Notes: generated by a model from the letters alone, not told the origin. Positions 47,601 to 58,189 are shown, counted from the first letter of the stretch. The stretch: DNA of 64,000 nucleotides from Fragum whitleyi (GCA_948146395.1 OX411549.1:29449272-29513271); one strand, 5' to 3'. A program made the numbers and translations.

Positions 47601-50600
47601 TTGTCAAAATGCAAGTTCTATTAATGCAGGATGTGCTTGTAACAAATATTGAGGTCATAAGCAGTATTTGCCTGAAATTTCATGATTATAGGTTGCTTGG
47701 TTCTCAAGTAAGAGTCTGGAAACGAAAATTTAACAAAAATTGACTGTGACCTTGACCTTTGACCTATGTGACCAAAAAACAATAGTGAACCTCCTTGACT
47801 ATAAATCCATAAGGGGCAATTTCCCGTGTTTTCTGATCATAAATCAGTCCACAAGACCTTTCAATTATCTTGTTTAAGTTTCAAGGAAATCAGGTAATAT
47901 TCGTGAACTTTATTGCTAAACAAGAATCGTTTATAGGTAGACTGTCAGATTGCCAGATGTACAGAAACCATGTCATTGCTGAAGCTCTTAGAACTGTCTT
48001 TTGACCAGTACAGCTAAGAACAGTATTTCGGTGGAGGAAATGGAAAGATATTCATGAAATAGGACACTGATAAAAATTCCCTGATACAATAACAGTTAAT
48101 TGATATTCATTAAATTTTATCAGTCACTGTATATTAGAGAAACATTGGTATTTGTGATAAACCTACCATTGTAGAATATATCTCGTGTACATAGGATTTG
48201 TCAAAGCTTTTCAAATTAAGAACCTAAAGCAGGGATGTGGAGCACCCATGCCCAACTTTTACGACACAGGCTTTTTCTACCCAAGAACAAGTAGATTTTA
48301 TCGGGCCACTTGTATGAGGACAAGTAAATACCAGGGTAATTATTGGAACAATATTAAACAGATATAAGCATTTAATTCCCATGCGAAATTTGGTTCTAGG
48401 AACAGGTACAGTTCTAGAACAGTAACAATGTTTCTTTGCAGTTCTAGAACTATAGTTCTATAAAAGGGTGATGGCACTCCTTAATCTGTTATCATATTTC
48501 CACCCTCCATTATGATAGCTCCCCTTCCTCTTTATTTTACTAAGAAAAGCATATTTCAAAATTTTCAAAACATACCAAGTTATAAGAATTTTGTGAAAAA
48601 GAAAAACTTAAATTTGTCCAAAATTGGTGTCTATACACCTTAGTGTAATCTCCATAAGAAATAGGCATATCTGAAGAGGGTCAAAAGCTGATAATAAGCA
48701 TGATAACTCATGTCAAGAGAAGGTGTTGACTGAGCTTCAGATAAAACAGTGATGACACTCCTAAATCTGTTAACCTATTTCCTGTATTAATTGCAACACC
48801 CCCCCCCCCCCTAAATTAATACAAGAGGACCATGATGGTCCTAGATCGCTCACCTGACTCTCTTTGACCCCTGGGACATCACATCATTTAAATAGGAAGA
48901 TGTCATAAAGGAGATAATTTCTACACCAAACCAAGTGTCAAGAAGTTCCGGCCAAAATTGTGGCCTCTTGAGTTATGATAAGAAAATTATCATTAAGGCT
49001 CCCTTTCCTGTGATATCGCATGGATCCATTCCATTTTCAAAATGGTTAATCTTTGTGACTTGACCATCATACTGACCAAGTTTCATGAGGATTGGGCCAT
49101 TTTTGTGGCCTCTAGAGCGTAACAAGATAATTGTCATGAAGGCCCCTTTTCCTGTGATATTGCATAGATCCTTCTCATTTTTGAAAGGGTTCATCCATGT
49201 GATTTGGCCAACATTCTGACCAAGTTTCATGAAGATTGGGCCATATTTGTGGCCTTTAGAGCCTAAACAAGAAAAGTGTCATCAAGGCCCCTTTTCCCGT
49301 GATATGGCATGGATATCTCCCATTTTCAATAGGGTTAAACCTTGTGACCTGTCAAACATTCTGACCAAGTTTCACGAAGATTGGGTCAAATTTGTGTCCT
49401 CTAGAGCATAAACAAGAAAATTGTCATTAAGACCCCTTTTCCTGTGATTTGGCATGGATCCTTCCTTTTTTCAATAGGGTTAAACCTTGTGACCTGACAA
49501 ACATTCTGACCAAGTTTCATGAAGATTGGGCCATATTTGTGGCCTCTAGATTGTAAACAAGATAAATATCATGAAGGCCCCTTTTCCTGTGATATGGTAT
49601 GGATATCTCCCATTTTCAATAGGCTTAATCCTTGTGACCTGGCCAACATTCTGACCAAGTTTCATGAAGATTGGGCCATATTTGTGGCCTCTAGAGTGTA
49701 CACAAGAAAATTGTCTTTAAGGCACCTTTTCCTGTGATATGGCATAGATCCTTCCCATTTTCGATAGGGTTCATCTTTGTGACCTGACAAACATTCTGAC
49801 CAAGTTTCATGAAGATTGGGCCATATTTGTGGCCTCTAGAGTGTAAACACTAAGATTGTTGATGCCGGACAACAGACGACACACGACAGACATTCAATGA
49901 TCACAAAAGCTCACCTTGAGCACGATGTGCTCAGGTGAGCTAATAAAAGCTCCCCTTATAAAAAGCCCAAAAAACAGAAATCAATTATCACCACTCTTAC
50001 AGGATTGTCTTCACCTTTTTTCAGGTAATCTGGCAAAGAATGAGTGCCAATAAAGATACCAAAATATGTCAATTGACTATATTCATGATTTTGCTTGTTT
50101 CATTTGACTTGGCTTTCAAGTTATTATTATGCAGCCTTTTCATGGATCACTAATTATCACTCCAGCAGCTTTGTTACCCAACAGACTTAGTTTAAGTGTT
50201 GAACCCTAAAATGTATGGCAGGTTGGCTAATATATATATATTAGAATGGACAGAAAAGTCAAACAAGAGGGCCAGAATGGCCCTAAATCACTCACCTGAA
50301 ATTTATTTGTCCACTCGAACTCATTCAAGTAACTTTCTGGCAGTTTCATTCACATTTGCCAAATTATTGAAGAAGAGATTTAATTCCAAGATTTTAAAGT
50401 GAGAAGAGAAACTGCCCACCCATTCATTACTGAGGAGTCTCAAAATTAGGCCCCTCCCTGCCACACACAAATTTATGGACCGATCAAAATTTTGCGAACA
50501 ATTTTTGAAAAGTGCCACCCAAAAAACATTCTGGTAGAGTTTAATTGAAATCAGCCTAGTGTTTAAGGAGGAGATGTCATTCAAAGATTTTGGGCTCAAA

Positions 50601-53600
50601 ATGAGCCATACCCTGCCATGCCCAAATTTTTGGGCCAATCAAAATTTTGTGAACAATTTTTGAAAATGGTCACCCAAGGAACATTCTGGTAAAGTTTCAT
50701 TGAAATCAGCTCAGTGGTTCAGGAGGGGATTTGGTTCAAAGATTTCAAAGTGAACAAGCAAATTCGTTGAATTGATATCCCCCGCCGAACAAATTTTCAT
50801 TGTCAATGAAGTTAATATCAAACTTAGGTACAGGTTATCTTTTATCTACATCAACCTACAGTTTTTAAGAAATAGCGTGGAAACGAATATCACTATGTAT
50901 GTATATGGCTTAAACAGTCAGGGGCAGAAACTCTAAATTCGACCGTCGACCCGGTAACCCCGACGATATGCGCATGTCCTCATTGTATTGAAGCTTTGTG
51001 CCAAGTTTCATTGAAATAGGGTCTATAGTTTTCAAGAAATAGCGCGGAAACGAATATCACTATGTATGTATATGGCTTAATCAGTCAGGGGCAGTAACTC
51101 TAAATTCGACCGTCGAACTGGGTAACCCCGACGATATGCGCATGTCCTCAATGTAGTGAAGCTGTGTGCCAAGTTTCATTGAAATCGGGTCTATAGTTTT
51201 CAAAAAAATAGCGCGGAAACGAATATCACTATGTATGTATATGGCTTAAACAGTCAGGGGCAGTAACTCTAAATTGGACCGTCGACCCGGGTAACCCCGA
51301 CGATATGCGCATGTCCTCATTGTTGTGAAGCTGTGTGCCAAGTTTCATTGAAATCGGGTCTATAGTTTTCAAGAAATAGCGCGGAAACGAATATCACTAT
51401 GTATGTATATGGCTTAAACAGTCAGGGGCAGTAACTCTAAATTCGACGGTCGAACCGGGTAACCCCGACGATATGCGCATGTCCTCATTGTAGTGAAGCT
51501 TTGTGCCAAGTTTCATTGAAATCGGGTCTATAGTTTTCAAGAAATAGCGCGGAAACAAATATCACTATGTATGTATATGGCTTAATCAGTCAGGGGCAGT
51601 AACTCTCAATTCGACCGTCGAACCGGGTAACCCCGACGATATGCACATGTCCTCAATGTAGTGAAGCTGTGTGCCAAGTTTCATTGAAATCGGGTCTATA
51701 GTTTTCAAGAAATAGCGCGGAAACGAATATCACTATGTATGTATATGGCTTAAACAGTCAGGGGCAGTAACTCTAAATTCGACCGTCAACCCGGGTAACC
51801 CCGACGATATGCGCATGTCCTCATTGTTGTGAAGCTGTGTGCCAAGTTTCATTGAAATCGGGTCTATAGTTTTCAAGAAATAGCGCGGAAATGAATATCA
51901 CTATGTATGTATATGGCTTAAACAGTCAGGGGCAGTAACTCTAAATTCGACCGTCGAACCGGGTAACCCCAACGATATGCGCATGTCCTCATTGTATTGT
52001 AGCTGTGTGCCAAGTTTCATTGAAATCGGGTCTATAGTTTTCAAGAAATAGCGCGGAAACGAATATCACTATGTATGTATATGGCTTAAACAGTCAGGGG
52101 CAGTAACTCTAAATTCGACCGTCGAACCGGGTAACCCCGACGATATGCGCATGTCCTCATCGAAGTGAAGCTGTGTGCCAAGTTTCATTGAAATAGGGTC
52201 TATAGTTTTCAAGAAATAGCGCGGAAACAAATGACGGACGGACGGACGGACGGACGGACATGGCAAAAACAATATCCCCCCCGAAAAAATTTTTCGGCGG
52301 GGGATAAAAATGCCACACCCTGCCACACAAAAAATTCATGAGCCATTCAAAATTTAGTAAACAATTTTTTAAGGGTCACCATAGGTACATTCTTGCAAAA
52401 TTTCAATGAAATCTGCCCAGTGGTTCAGGAGAAGAAGAAGTTGTTCTAAATTGTTGACTATGGACAACACACAACGGACAGTGGACTCATGGTACCCTAA
52501 AAGCTCCCCTGAGGCACGTTGTGATCAGGTGAGCTAACAAGAGCTTCGCAGAGCGGCGCATATACGCCCGAAGGGGCTTGTCAGTAACCGTGGCTTGTCA
52601 GTAACATGAGCTTGAATGATAGCTAAAAATATTGCAAACAGACAGATTGATTGATTGAATGGAGTTTAACGCCGCTTTCAACATTATTTCAGTTATATCG
52701 CGGCAGCTAGAGCACCTAACAATGGTTTCCTGGTATATCTATCACCAGTACAACCACCACATTCTTTCCTAGCCTCCAGCCGCTATCTCACATAGGTCTA
52801 CGATTATCAACCCATTGGTGAGAGACAAATAGTCACAGACAGACAGACATCTAGTGCCATAACATTTAAATATGAAAATATATTTAGTCCTAAGCACAAA
52901 AAGACAAGAGTCATTATGGCAAGTTTCCTTTCATTCCCATCCAAAATGTAGGAGAAAATGAGCCGACAAGAAATTTTGTTTTTCATCAACTCAAGGGCAG
53001 ATAATCCGAGATAACTTTAGAATGACTGGAGCATTTCGAATTGAAAAGTCTTATGCAAAACTAGACATCATAGAGAGTAATTGTGTCTAGTTTCAGCTCA
53101 TTTCAATTGATAGTTAAGGAGGAGTTGCACACAAAATACAATAATTTTTGTTTAATTCAAGGGCAGATAATTCAAGATTTCTCAGGATTGACAGGAGCAT
53201 TTTGAATTTCAAAGGTCTTATGCACAACTAGACATCATAGGGAGTAAATGTGTCTAGTTTCAGCTCATTCCAATTGATAGTTTAGGAGGAGTTGCACACA
53301 AAATACAATAATTTTTGTTTAATTAAAGGGCAGATAATTCAAGATCTCTCAGGATTGACAGGAGCATTTTGAATTTCAAAGGTCTTATGCACAACTAGAC
53401 ATCATAGGGAGTAAATTTGTCTAGTTTCAGCTCATTCCGATTGTTAGTTAAGGAGGAGTTGCGCACACAGAAAATAGTGATTTTCGTTAAATTCAAGGGC
53501 AGATAATTCAAGATTTCTCAGGAATGACAGGAGCGATTTGAATTTCAAAGGTCTAATTCACAACTAGACATCATAGGGAGTAATTGTGTCTAGTTTCAGC

Positions 53601-55401
53601 TCATTCCAATTGATAGTTTAGGAGGAGTTGCGCACACAAAAAACAGTGATTTTTGTTATATTCAAGGGCAGATAATTCAAGATTTCTCAGGAATGACTGG
53701 AGCGATTTGAATTTCAAAGGTCTTATGCACAACTAGACATCATAGGGAGTAATTGTGTGTAGTTTCAGCTTATTCCCATTGGTAGTTTAGGAGGAGTCGC
53801 GCACACAAAAAATTGCTAACGGACGGACAGACGGACGGACAGACAGACAGACGGACAGACGGACGACGGAGGCCATAACATAATACGACCCTTCGGGCGT
53901 ATAATAAAAAGGGGGCAAGACTTGCACAAATAGCAATTAGTTATTGATAGTATAGCTTGCCCTTTTTTATGGTAAATATATATTAGTCTCATTGAGACTA
54001 GTGCTGGGCAATAGGTTTTATTTAAAATCGGTAATTGGTTTTTAGTTGGAAAAGTAAATCTACTAATGATTGATTGTGCAATTATTTTCTAAGAAATTAA
54101 TATAGCACTCCAAAAAATGTAAAGTTGGTTAAAATGAGTATTCACTGTATATTAACTGCATATTTCCGCAGCACACAATGCTATTACAGACAGAAGTTAC
54201 TAAGATCTGTCTGCACAGACATGCAGTCTGATCTTAGTTTACACTGCCTGCTGTCTACTGTGTATAACCACAAAGCTACAGACAGAGGGGGTACTTTGGA
54301 TTTCAAATGAAAATGTTTCAGCAATACTTTTGTAAATCCTATACACCCTACATCATAGGGTTTCATTGAGGAAACAAAGATTTTAGAATGGCATTACCCC
54401 CCTCTTTTCTGTACTTATGTATAACAGTGAAAAATTTTAGCCAGAATGGACGAAATTTGAAAAAAAAGACAACTTGTATAAAACAAAATTTAACTTCAAT
54501 AGGATACGTGTTAAAGGAAAATGCAAATATTTACCGTCAAGGCTATATCTTCCAAGTCTGTCTCAAAGAGATCTGTGTACTTTTCTACAACCTTGTCCCA
54601 AGTACCACCAGCAATGGCCATCAGAAGTCCGAAACATAAAACTTTGAAAAATATATGACGCTTTGTAAATCCACCAGTGGATCTGTCTATCGGAGGAAAC
54701 AAGTTGATATTAAACATACTAAAAGTGAACTTTTTAGAGGGAGACATACTTGGCACCGGACTTGACGATCCACTGTCAGAGGGCTTTATCACTGGAAGCG
54801 GCAAGTAGTTTTTATTTCCGTTGGCTGATGGGGGACACCTCAGTAAGAAGAAAAGAATACCGAAACTTAACGCAATCCCACCTACAATGTCACTATAAAT
54901 GTCTACGTAGTACCCGAGTGTGTTATGGTTTGACATATATTTGCCCTTTGTCTGTGTGTGTGACCTATAAACTACCCCATCTAAATCGTCTAACCAGGAA
55001 CGAAATTGATACAATATTACTCCACTTCTTCTAGTACACAAGTTCTCTGACGAAACCATTTTAGCAGCAATAAAACTTATAACAACATGTGTAAAGCTGA
55101 TCATGTTTGGCGTGATGAAGTACAATACTTTACTAAAGTGTGTGATCTCATCGAAATATTCAGCGGAAGGTCCGATGATGTAGTGGTTACACGGGTCTGT
55201 CATTAACAGCTTAATACTCAACGGTTTGAAGGGTGAATACTGGCCAGGAATCGGTGGGTCTTGATTTACAAGTTTTGTAGACTGTAGCGTAAAATACAAG
55301 CGTGTATCCATCGAGATGAAAAACACCAACAATATTGCCATGGCAATAGTGAATACAATCTTTCCATTATAAAACATATTCACTGTTAAATATGACATCA
55401 T
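35612..55401 (-). CDS. CPES: ceramide phosphoethanolamine synthase (CPES)
   Basis: It transfers phosphoethanolamine from CDP-ethanolamine to ceramide, making the invertebrate counterpart of sphingomyelin, in Golgi-type membranes. Exons: 1, 55401-54535 (289 codons); 2, 46886-46764 (41); 3, 45347-45267 (27); tentative last exon 35635-35612. All junctions are GT-AG in phase 0. The CDP-alcohol phosphotransferase motif is seen as D138xxD141G142xxxR146, then G163xxxD167xxxD171, with the R-to-G spacing widened to 16. An N-terminal helix (about 15-31) precedes it, further helices lie near 94-123, 171-190 and the end of exon 1, and exons 2 and 3 each add one. I start at ATG 55401; a second ATG follows at 55398. 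The subtype is assigned from the variant motif and overall layout. The gene spans about 20 kb, nearly all of it repeats. Confidence 0.82.
35903..35958. repeat. 56-bp perfect hairpin (22-bp arms)
   Basis: GCATGAAACAGTTGTAACTG.. at 35903-35924 is exactly inverted at 35937-35958. The same arms recur at about 60511-60560, and one arm is at about 39428. Confidence 0.8.
36968..38418. repeat. minisatellite cassette, sister of 27105-28081, with nested cassette
   Basis: Starts AACTAGAAACCATGAATGGC. The core has about six 150-160 bp units (TTCTGAGAAAATGATTTTGA, CACTATATAACATA, AATGACCTCC). It ends GACACAATGCCATGACAATA and CCAGTGGTCTTCGCCCAGTG. A different cassette (about 38068-38325: GTGTGTTTGTGAAACAC .. 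GACAGACGG .. CTCGATAGGGGGCATAA) is inserted near its right end. Confidence 0.7.
39023..39290. mobile_element. GGCGTA-ended MITE, fourth copy
   Basis: GGCGTAGCTCCCATTACGC at the left, GGTCCTAGTTATGC at the right, and the internal ACATCGAAACTACAGCTTA and CTCAAATCATAAAACGGG blocks of the family. The central hairpin has lost its right arm. Confidence 0.65.
39485..39705. mobile_element. family-B TTAACCCTTT MITE
   Basis: 221 bp, opposite orientation to 16057-16278, with TTAA at 39481-39484 and TTGA at the right. The internal hairpin is at 39587-39656. Confidence 0.8.
40640..40915 (-). mobile_element. tRNA-derived SINE (older family)
   Basis: On the minus strand it starts GGTCATGGTGCAGTTGGTAG (A-box region), has a B-box-like GGGTTGGATTTC, and then the body with GGTTTGGTATTCGTAGACC, shared with 52660-52840 and 56088-56270. 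Confidence 0.65.
40919..41772. repeat. GTGTTTTTTTGAAACACA cassette with nested TTAA MITE
   Basis: Begins with a GTGTTT..AAACAC hairpin and ATGCCCCTGTAACAGCATTTT. The core has units with ACATGACCTTGAC.TTGG and ATTAAGATCTATC. It ends AGACAGACTGGCGGACATAC and ATGCAGGGGCATAAA. It is the full version of the cassette nested at 38068-38325. The element at 41422-41660 sits inside it. Confidence 0.65.
41422..41660. mobile_element. family-D TTAACCC MITE, nested
   Basis: 239 bp between TTAA at 41418-41421 and 41661-41664. Ends are CCCTTGGCATACTGAA and TTCAGCAAGACAAGGG. A central hairpin carries CACATATGTGCAGTCTGATG. Confidence 0.85.
41773..43147. other. CPES intron 3, no further feature
   Basis: AT-rich sequence. 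Near 41780-41855 is a weak copy of the AATGAGTA..ACGACATAGGATTT hairpin seen at 44855. No exon supported. Confidence 0.4.
43148..43490. repeat. short relative of the AACTAGA..CTCCACAGG cassette
   Basis: Starts AACTAGAGGTACTTAAAAGC and CGCTCCACAGGC, as at 27105 and 36968. It ends AGCTATGACAATAGCCCAAG without the long minisatellite core or a full GACGGACG tract. Confidence 0.55.
43567..43805. mobile_element. family-D TTAACCC MITE
   Basis: 239 bp, TTAA at 43563-43566 and 43806-43809, ends CCCTTGTCAAGCTGAA and TTCAGCATGACAAGGG, internal GCACATAAGTGCAGACTGATG hairpin. Confidence 0.88.
44855..44930. repeat. hairpin with ATAGG..GGGTACTCATTGGAATTG arms
   Basis: The left arm CCTATATTGTGGGTACTCAT and the right arm ATGAGTACCTACAACATAGG are near-inverse over about 33 bp around CAATTG..CAATGAGA. 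A sister is at 46285-46362; one arm is at about 54340-54368. Confidence 0.75.
44939..45174. mobile_element. family-D TTAACCC MITE
   Basis: 236 bp, TTAA at 44935-44938 and 45175-45178, ends CCCTTGTCATGCTGAACC and TTCAGCATGACAAGGG. It lies 93 bp downstream (transcript direction) of CPES exon 3. Confidence 0.88.
45267..45347 (-). CDS. CPES: CPES exon 3
   Basis: 81 nt in phase 0-0, acceptor TTCTGCAG, donor ATCAG|GTAAGC. It encodes a hydrophobic segment (FFQFLGYIIILVLNIISYI) that completes the membrane domain. Confidence 0.8.
46285..46362. repeat. hairpin, sister of 44855-44930
   Basis: CCCTATGTTGTGTGTACTCA and the inverse TGAGTACCAACAACATAGG around TTGTCTCAATGAGGCAATT. Confidence 0.7.
46384..46626. 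mobile_element. family-D TTAACCC MITE, inverse orientation
   Basis: 243 bp, TTAA at 46380-46383 and 46627-46630. Ends CCCTCATCATGCTGAA and TTCAGCATGACAAGGC. It lies 138 bp from CPES exon 2. Confidence 0.82.
46764..46886 (-). CDS. CPES: CPES exon 2
   Basis: 123 nt in phase 0-0, acceptor ATTTACAG, donor TTTGG|GTAAGC. It reads QIQTEALHSGSTWLIIYLWR.. and ends in a hydrophobic helix and FIDRVW. Its acceptor and first half are duplicated several times just upstream (46960-47560). Confidence 0.82.
46960..47560 (-). repeat. tandem array of partial CPES exon-2 copies with decoy acceptors
   Basis: Five units of about 140-150 bp lie upstream of exon 2 in transcript order. Four (46960-47098, 47099-47250, 47251-47392, 47480-47556) each contain the acceptor TATTTACAG and the first ~50 nt of the exon (from CAAATACAGACAGAAGC to TTGATAATATA). 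One (47393-47479) has lost the exon part. Each full unit also carries the local intron sequence and the arm CAGTGCAATACTATTGTAAG of the hairpin family seen at 1441. A transcript using a decoy acceptor would read through the fragment into the hairpin arm and meet an in-frame TGA (..CAC TGA) soon after. Confidence 0.88.
47561..48823. other. CPES intron 1, repeat-derived, no gene
   Basis: From 47566 (ACTAGAACTGTCCCAAAGTG) there is the start of another dispersed repeat, also seen at about 45485. A poly-C run is at 48797-48812. No exon supported. Confidence 0.4.
48824..49940. repeat. minisatellite cassette, AAGAGGACCATGATGG to CAGGTGAGCTAA
   Basis: Outer ends ACAAGAGGACCATGATGGTC / CTCACCTGA and GAGCACGATGTGCTCAGGTG. 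The core has six to seven units of 144-145 bp (GACCAAGTTTCATGAAGATT at 49074, 49219, 49364, 49509, 49654 and 49798). The open frames over it (for example 49229, 49519) are the repeat read in frame and are not genes. Confidence 0.8.
50263..52541. repeat. cassette of the same class, split by a nested cassette
   Basis: Left end AACAAGAGGGCCAGAATGGC .. ACTCACCTGA; right end CACGTTGTGATCAGGTGAGC. Its own core units (GAACAATTTTTGAAAA.GGTCACC, GAAATCAGC.CAGTGGTT) are interrupted at about 50776-52306. Confidence 0.75.
50776..52306. mobile_element. 1.5-kb inverted-terminus element carrying a 168-bp satellite
   Basis: Left end TATCCCCCGCCGAACAAATT; right end AATTTTTCGGCGGGGGATA, an inverted repeat. 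Inside are eight units spaced 167-170 bp (TATGTATGTATATGG at about 50895, 51061, 51229, 51396, 51565, 51733, 51901 and 52069). They are unusually uniform (GCGCGGAAACGAATATCAC, GGGTAACCCCGACGATATGC). A GACGGACGGACGG tract follows, then an AATTTTTT hairpin end. No coding frame. Confidence 0.85.
52543..53910. repeat. minisatellite cassette with CGCCCGAAGGG / CCCTTCGGGCG termini
   Basis: Left CATATACGCCCGAAGGGGCT, right ACGACCCTTCGGGCGTATAA: inverted ends. The core from about 52987 to 53815 has five units of about 166-170 bp (GGGCAGATAATTCAAGAT, ACTAGACATCATAGGGAG, AGTTTCAGCTCATTCC). GACAGACGGACGG then follows. A SINE-body fragment (about 52660-52840) is inserted near the left end. Confidence 0.8.
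53911..54534. other. CPES intron 1 adjacent to exon 1
   Basis: Contains a relative of the 35700-35830 repeat (GTGCTGGGCAATAGGTTT, ATTGGTTTTTAGTTG) at 53998-54120, a CTGCACAGACATGCAGTCTG hairpin near 54210, and one arm of the 44855 hairpin near 54340. Confidence 0.5.
54535..55401 (-). CDS. CPES: CPES exon 1 (catalytic exon)
   Basis: 867 nt from ATG at 55401 to donor TTGACG|GTAAAT at 54535/54534, phase 0 end. It holds the N-terminal helix and the whole CDP-alcohol phosphotransferase motif. Confidence 0.88.
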
Positions 55402-56962
55402 TGTCAAAGCTTAAGTAAGAAATAATCAACTATAAAAAAATGCAATAATCTCCGCAACAAGTTAAAACACGTAATTAAAGCTTAAATACCTTATGAATAC
55501 ACAAATGTATAAGGAAACAGCACCAAAATTTTATCACAAATACTTGTAACAGGAAACACAATAATTAGGAAACAAATCACTTGACTAGAATGAGAAATAC
55601 TGAATATTGGCAAGCCCCGACAGTAAAATGACTAAGTCATGTTTGATTGCTGCAATCTACATCAGACACATTGTGTTAGTGGATATCATCCTTTCCTCCT
55701 GCCCTTTAATGGTCAATAAAATCACAGTTTGGTAAAGATGTAACACTTGTACCATCGCAGTTTGGCCCCAGCTGTCATCACATTTTATCTTCACTTATCT
55801 TTCCTCCTTGTCCCTTTTATTTTTCTGTTTTTATTGGAAGAACAGGTGTTTTCAATACTGACTTTTAACCTGCAAATATATTGATACAAGTTATTTATTT
55901 ATTCATCTGTGAAAATGTTAAACATCATAACTACAGCTTTATTAAAGCTGTAGTTATGATGGTTTAAAATTATGCAAATTTTATACAATATCTCTGCACA
56001 ACTAAACTTTCTAAAATTGATCCTTTATTTTACGAATAGAAAAATCAATGATTAGAAAAAATTGTATAATTGTTTGTTTGAATAAGGTTTTACGCTGCTT
56101 TTTTACAAAAATCTGAAAATCAGCTGGAGCATTCCTAACAATGGATTCCTAGTATTTCTCACACAAGTGAAACCTTTACATCCTTTCCTATCCTCCAGCT
56201 GCTATCCTAGATAGGTCTATGATCATCAAACCTAAGGGCTGACATCAATAGGGGAATGATCAGACAAAAAATTGGTAAAAAGGGAATCATACTCTAACCT
56301 GTATTATTCCAATGACACTTTCGTACAATTAATATATATTGCTTCAAAAGGAACTGTTTCCAAAGCCAAAGTCAGGAGAGAAAAAAAATCAAAGTTAACA
56401 AATAATTTAAATAAAATCATCGGTATTATTACACCAAATTGCTATAGAAATAAACTGAAGCTCATTATCCAATAAATGCAATCTCATATAATAATGAATG
56501 CAGCTCTCAAAGGATATTTTTTTTACAATTAACTAATTTATTGGCAGGACATGTCATAAACCGAAAGTTCAAACCTAAATTATTGTCCTGTATCAAAAGA
56601 AAACTTTCTAATGCCAGCAATAAATGAGTTCCAATCTTCGTTTGATGATTCTATTATTGTACAATACAGGGTTTGACACTAACTACTTTTTGCCAATTCC
56701 TGAAGGACCTGTTAGCCAAAGTTATTACAGGTCCTCCATGATTTCCTTGCAGGAAACTGTGTTTGATTTTTAACAATAAAGGGGATGAATTGCAAGGAAA
56801 ACATTGTATGAAAAGAAGAAATTGCTTTTGACAAGCAATTACTTCTTTTTCTACAATGTTTTTCTATTTAGTACTGCAAGTTTTGGTAAAGGAAAGACAA
56901 TTAATTTCATAATATCTTGATAGATTTGAAATACCAAGTACTGCCAAAACATGATAGATTTG
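55402..56962. other. region upstream of CPES, no further gene
   Basis: Possible 5' UTR acceptor TTTTATAG on the minus strand about 25 bp above the start codon. Repeats here: a perfect hairpin at 55921-55965 (ACTACAGCTTTATTAAAGCT centre), a SINE-body fragment at 56088-56270, and from 56667 an element with end CAGGGTTTGACACTAA carrying the AATTGCTT hairpin at 56796-56872. Confidence 0.5.
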
Positions 56963-57382
56963 AAATACTGCCATTAACTTCAGGCCTGACTGACTTGCAG
57001 CATGGTTACATATACAAGTCCTCCCTAAAATCCACAGGTCTCGGGGCCAAGGATTGATGCAAGTGTTGATCCCTGCAATATCAATACAACATCCTAAAAT
57101 CTATACCATTGATAGCCCACCGAAATGTCATAAATACAGCTTGTTTCAAGCTGTATTTATGACATTTTGGTTAAATACTGCCATTAACTTCGGACCTGAC
57201 CGACCTGCAGCATGGAATCATTTACAAGTCCTCCCTAAAATCCACAGGTCTAGGGCCCAAGGACTGGTGCTAGTGTTGATCCCTGCAATATCAATACAAC
57301 ATCCTAAAATCTATACCATTGATGACTAATCAAAATGTCATAAATACAGCTTGTATCAAGCTGTATTTAAGACATTTTGGTT
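56963..57382. repeat. 210-bp tandem duplication with internal hairpins
   Basis: Two adjacent copies (56963-57172, 57173-57382) share AAATACTGCCATTAACTTC, CCTCCCTAAAATCCACAGGT and CCTGCAATATCAATACAACA. Each ends in a hairpin ATGTCATAAATACAGCTTG / CAAGCTGTATTTATGACAT. Confidence 0.85.
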
Positions 57383-58180
57383 GCCCATCGTTGGTATTCG
57401 GAAGGAGAGAAATTGACAATATTCAGAGTATAAAATTAGTAACAGACTTGTTATCAAGGGAATTTATAGGAAGATTAACAGAAAACCGAAACACAAAATT
57501 GTGTTTTTGACATTTTATCCTTTCATGCTTAGCAAAGTCCTTTTCAAAGAATTGAAGTTTGAAAAATTAGATTTTTTTGTAGATTTAGATCAAAATGAAT
57601 GATTGCACATTATTATGTGCAGACTGAGCCATGTACACCATAATATCAGCTTACAGAAAAGGAAATTAGGAGTACATTGTACCTAAAACCACCAATTTAA
57701 ATGATGTTTCAAGTGAAAAGGACTGACATGAACAAAAAGTCGTCCAAAGGACTCAATTATTGGGATCCAATGTGTCCTAGTGTCTTATGGTTTGGGTGTC
57801 TTTGGAATGAATGATGTACACTATTTCTTTTAAGCAGTAATAGTTTCTTTTGATATGCGAATAAACAGCTTAGCCCAAATTAAACATTATAAGAAAATTT
57901 TGGGGTTATCATATAAAAATTTAGGGCTCATCTTCAGGGAAGAATTGAAGAATGTTTTAAACAGTCTTTCCAGAAGTTGATCCAGGTTTAGAGTAGCTAG
58001 GGTATTAACAACAGATAGGTTTGAGGGTCCTGGGTACTTTTAGTTCCGATTCTCAAACTCTCAAAACTAGCTACCCTTTAAATCCTGAGTCCATAATAGT
58101 ATCTTTTGACAAGTAATTACATGTTTTTATATAAAACACAGTCTCCTTTGTCAGAGGTCAAAAGGAAAAGTTAGCCATCT
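57383..58180. other. no gene; repeat fragment
   Basis: 57940-58080 resembles the intron-2 repeat of the esterase (GAAGAATTGAAGAATG, CAGTCTTTCCAGAAGTTGA). Otherwise featureless. Confidence 0.35.
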
Positions 58181-58189
58181 ATCAGTTAC

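Noticed and set aside
49229..49737. Two open frames starting MKIGPYLWPL
   Set aside because: They are the same 144-bp minisatellite unit read in frame; the similarity between them is repeat-derived.
50895..52230. CRISPR-like regular array
   Set aside because: The whole 168-bp unit is conserved, with no variable spacers, and the setting is eukaryotic; it is a satellite.
54750..55034. 94-codon plus-strand frame
   Set aside because: Shadow of CPES exon 1.
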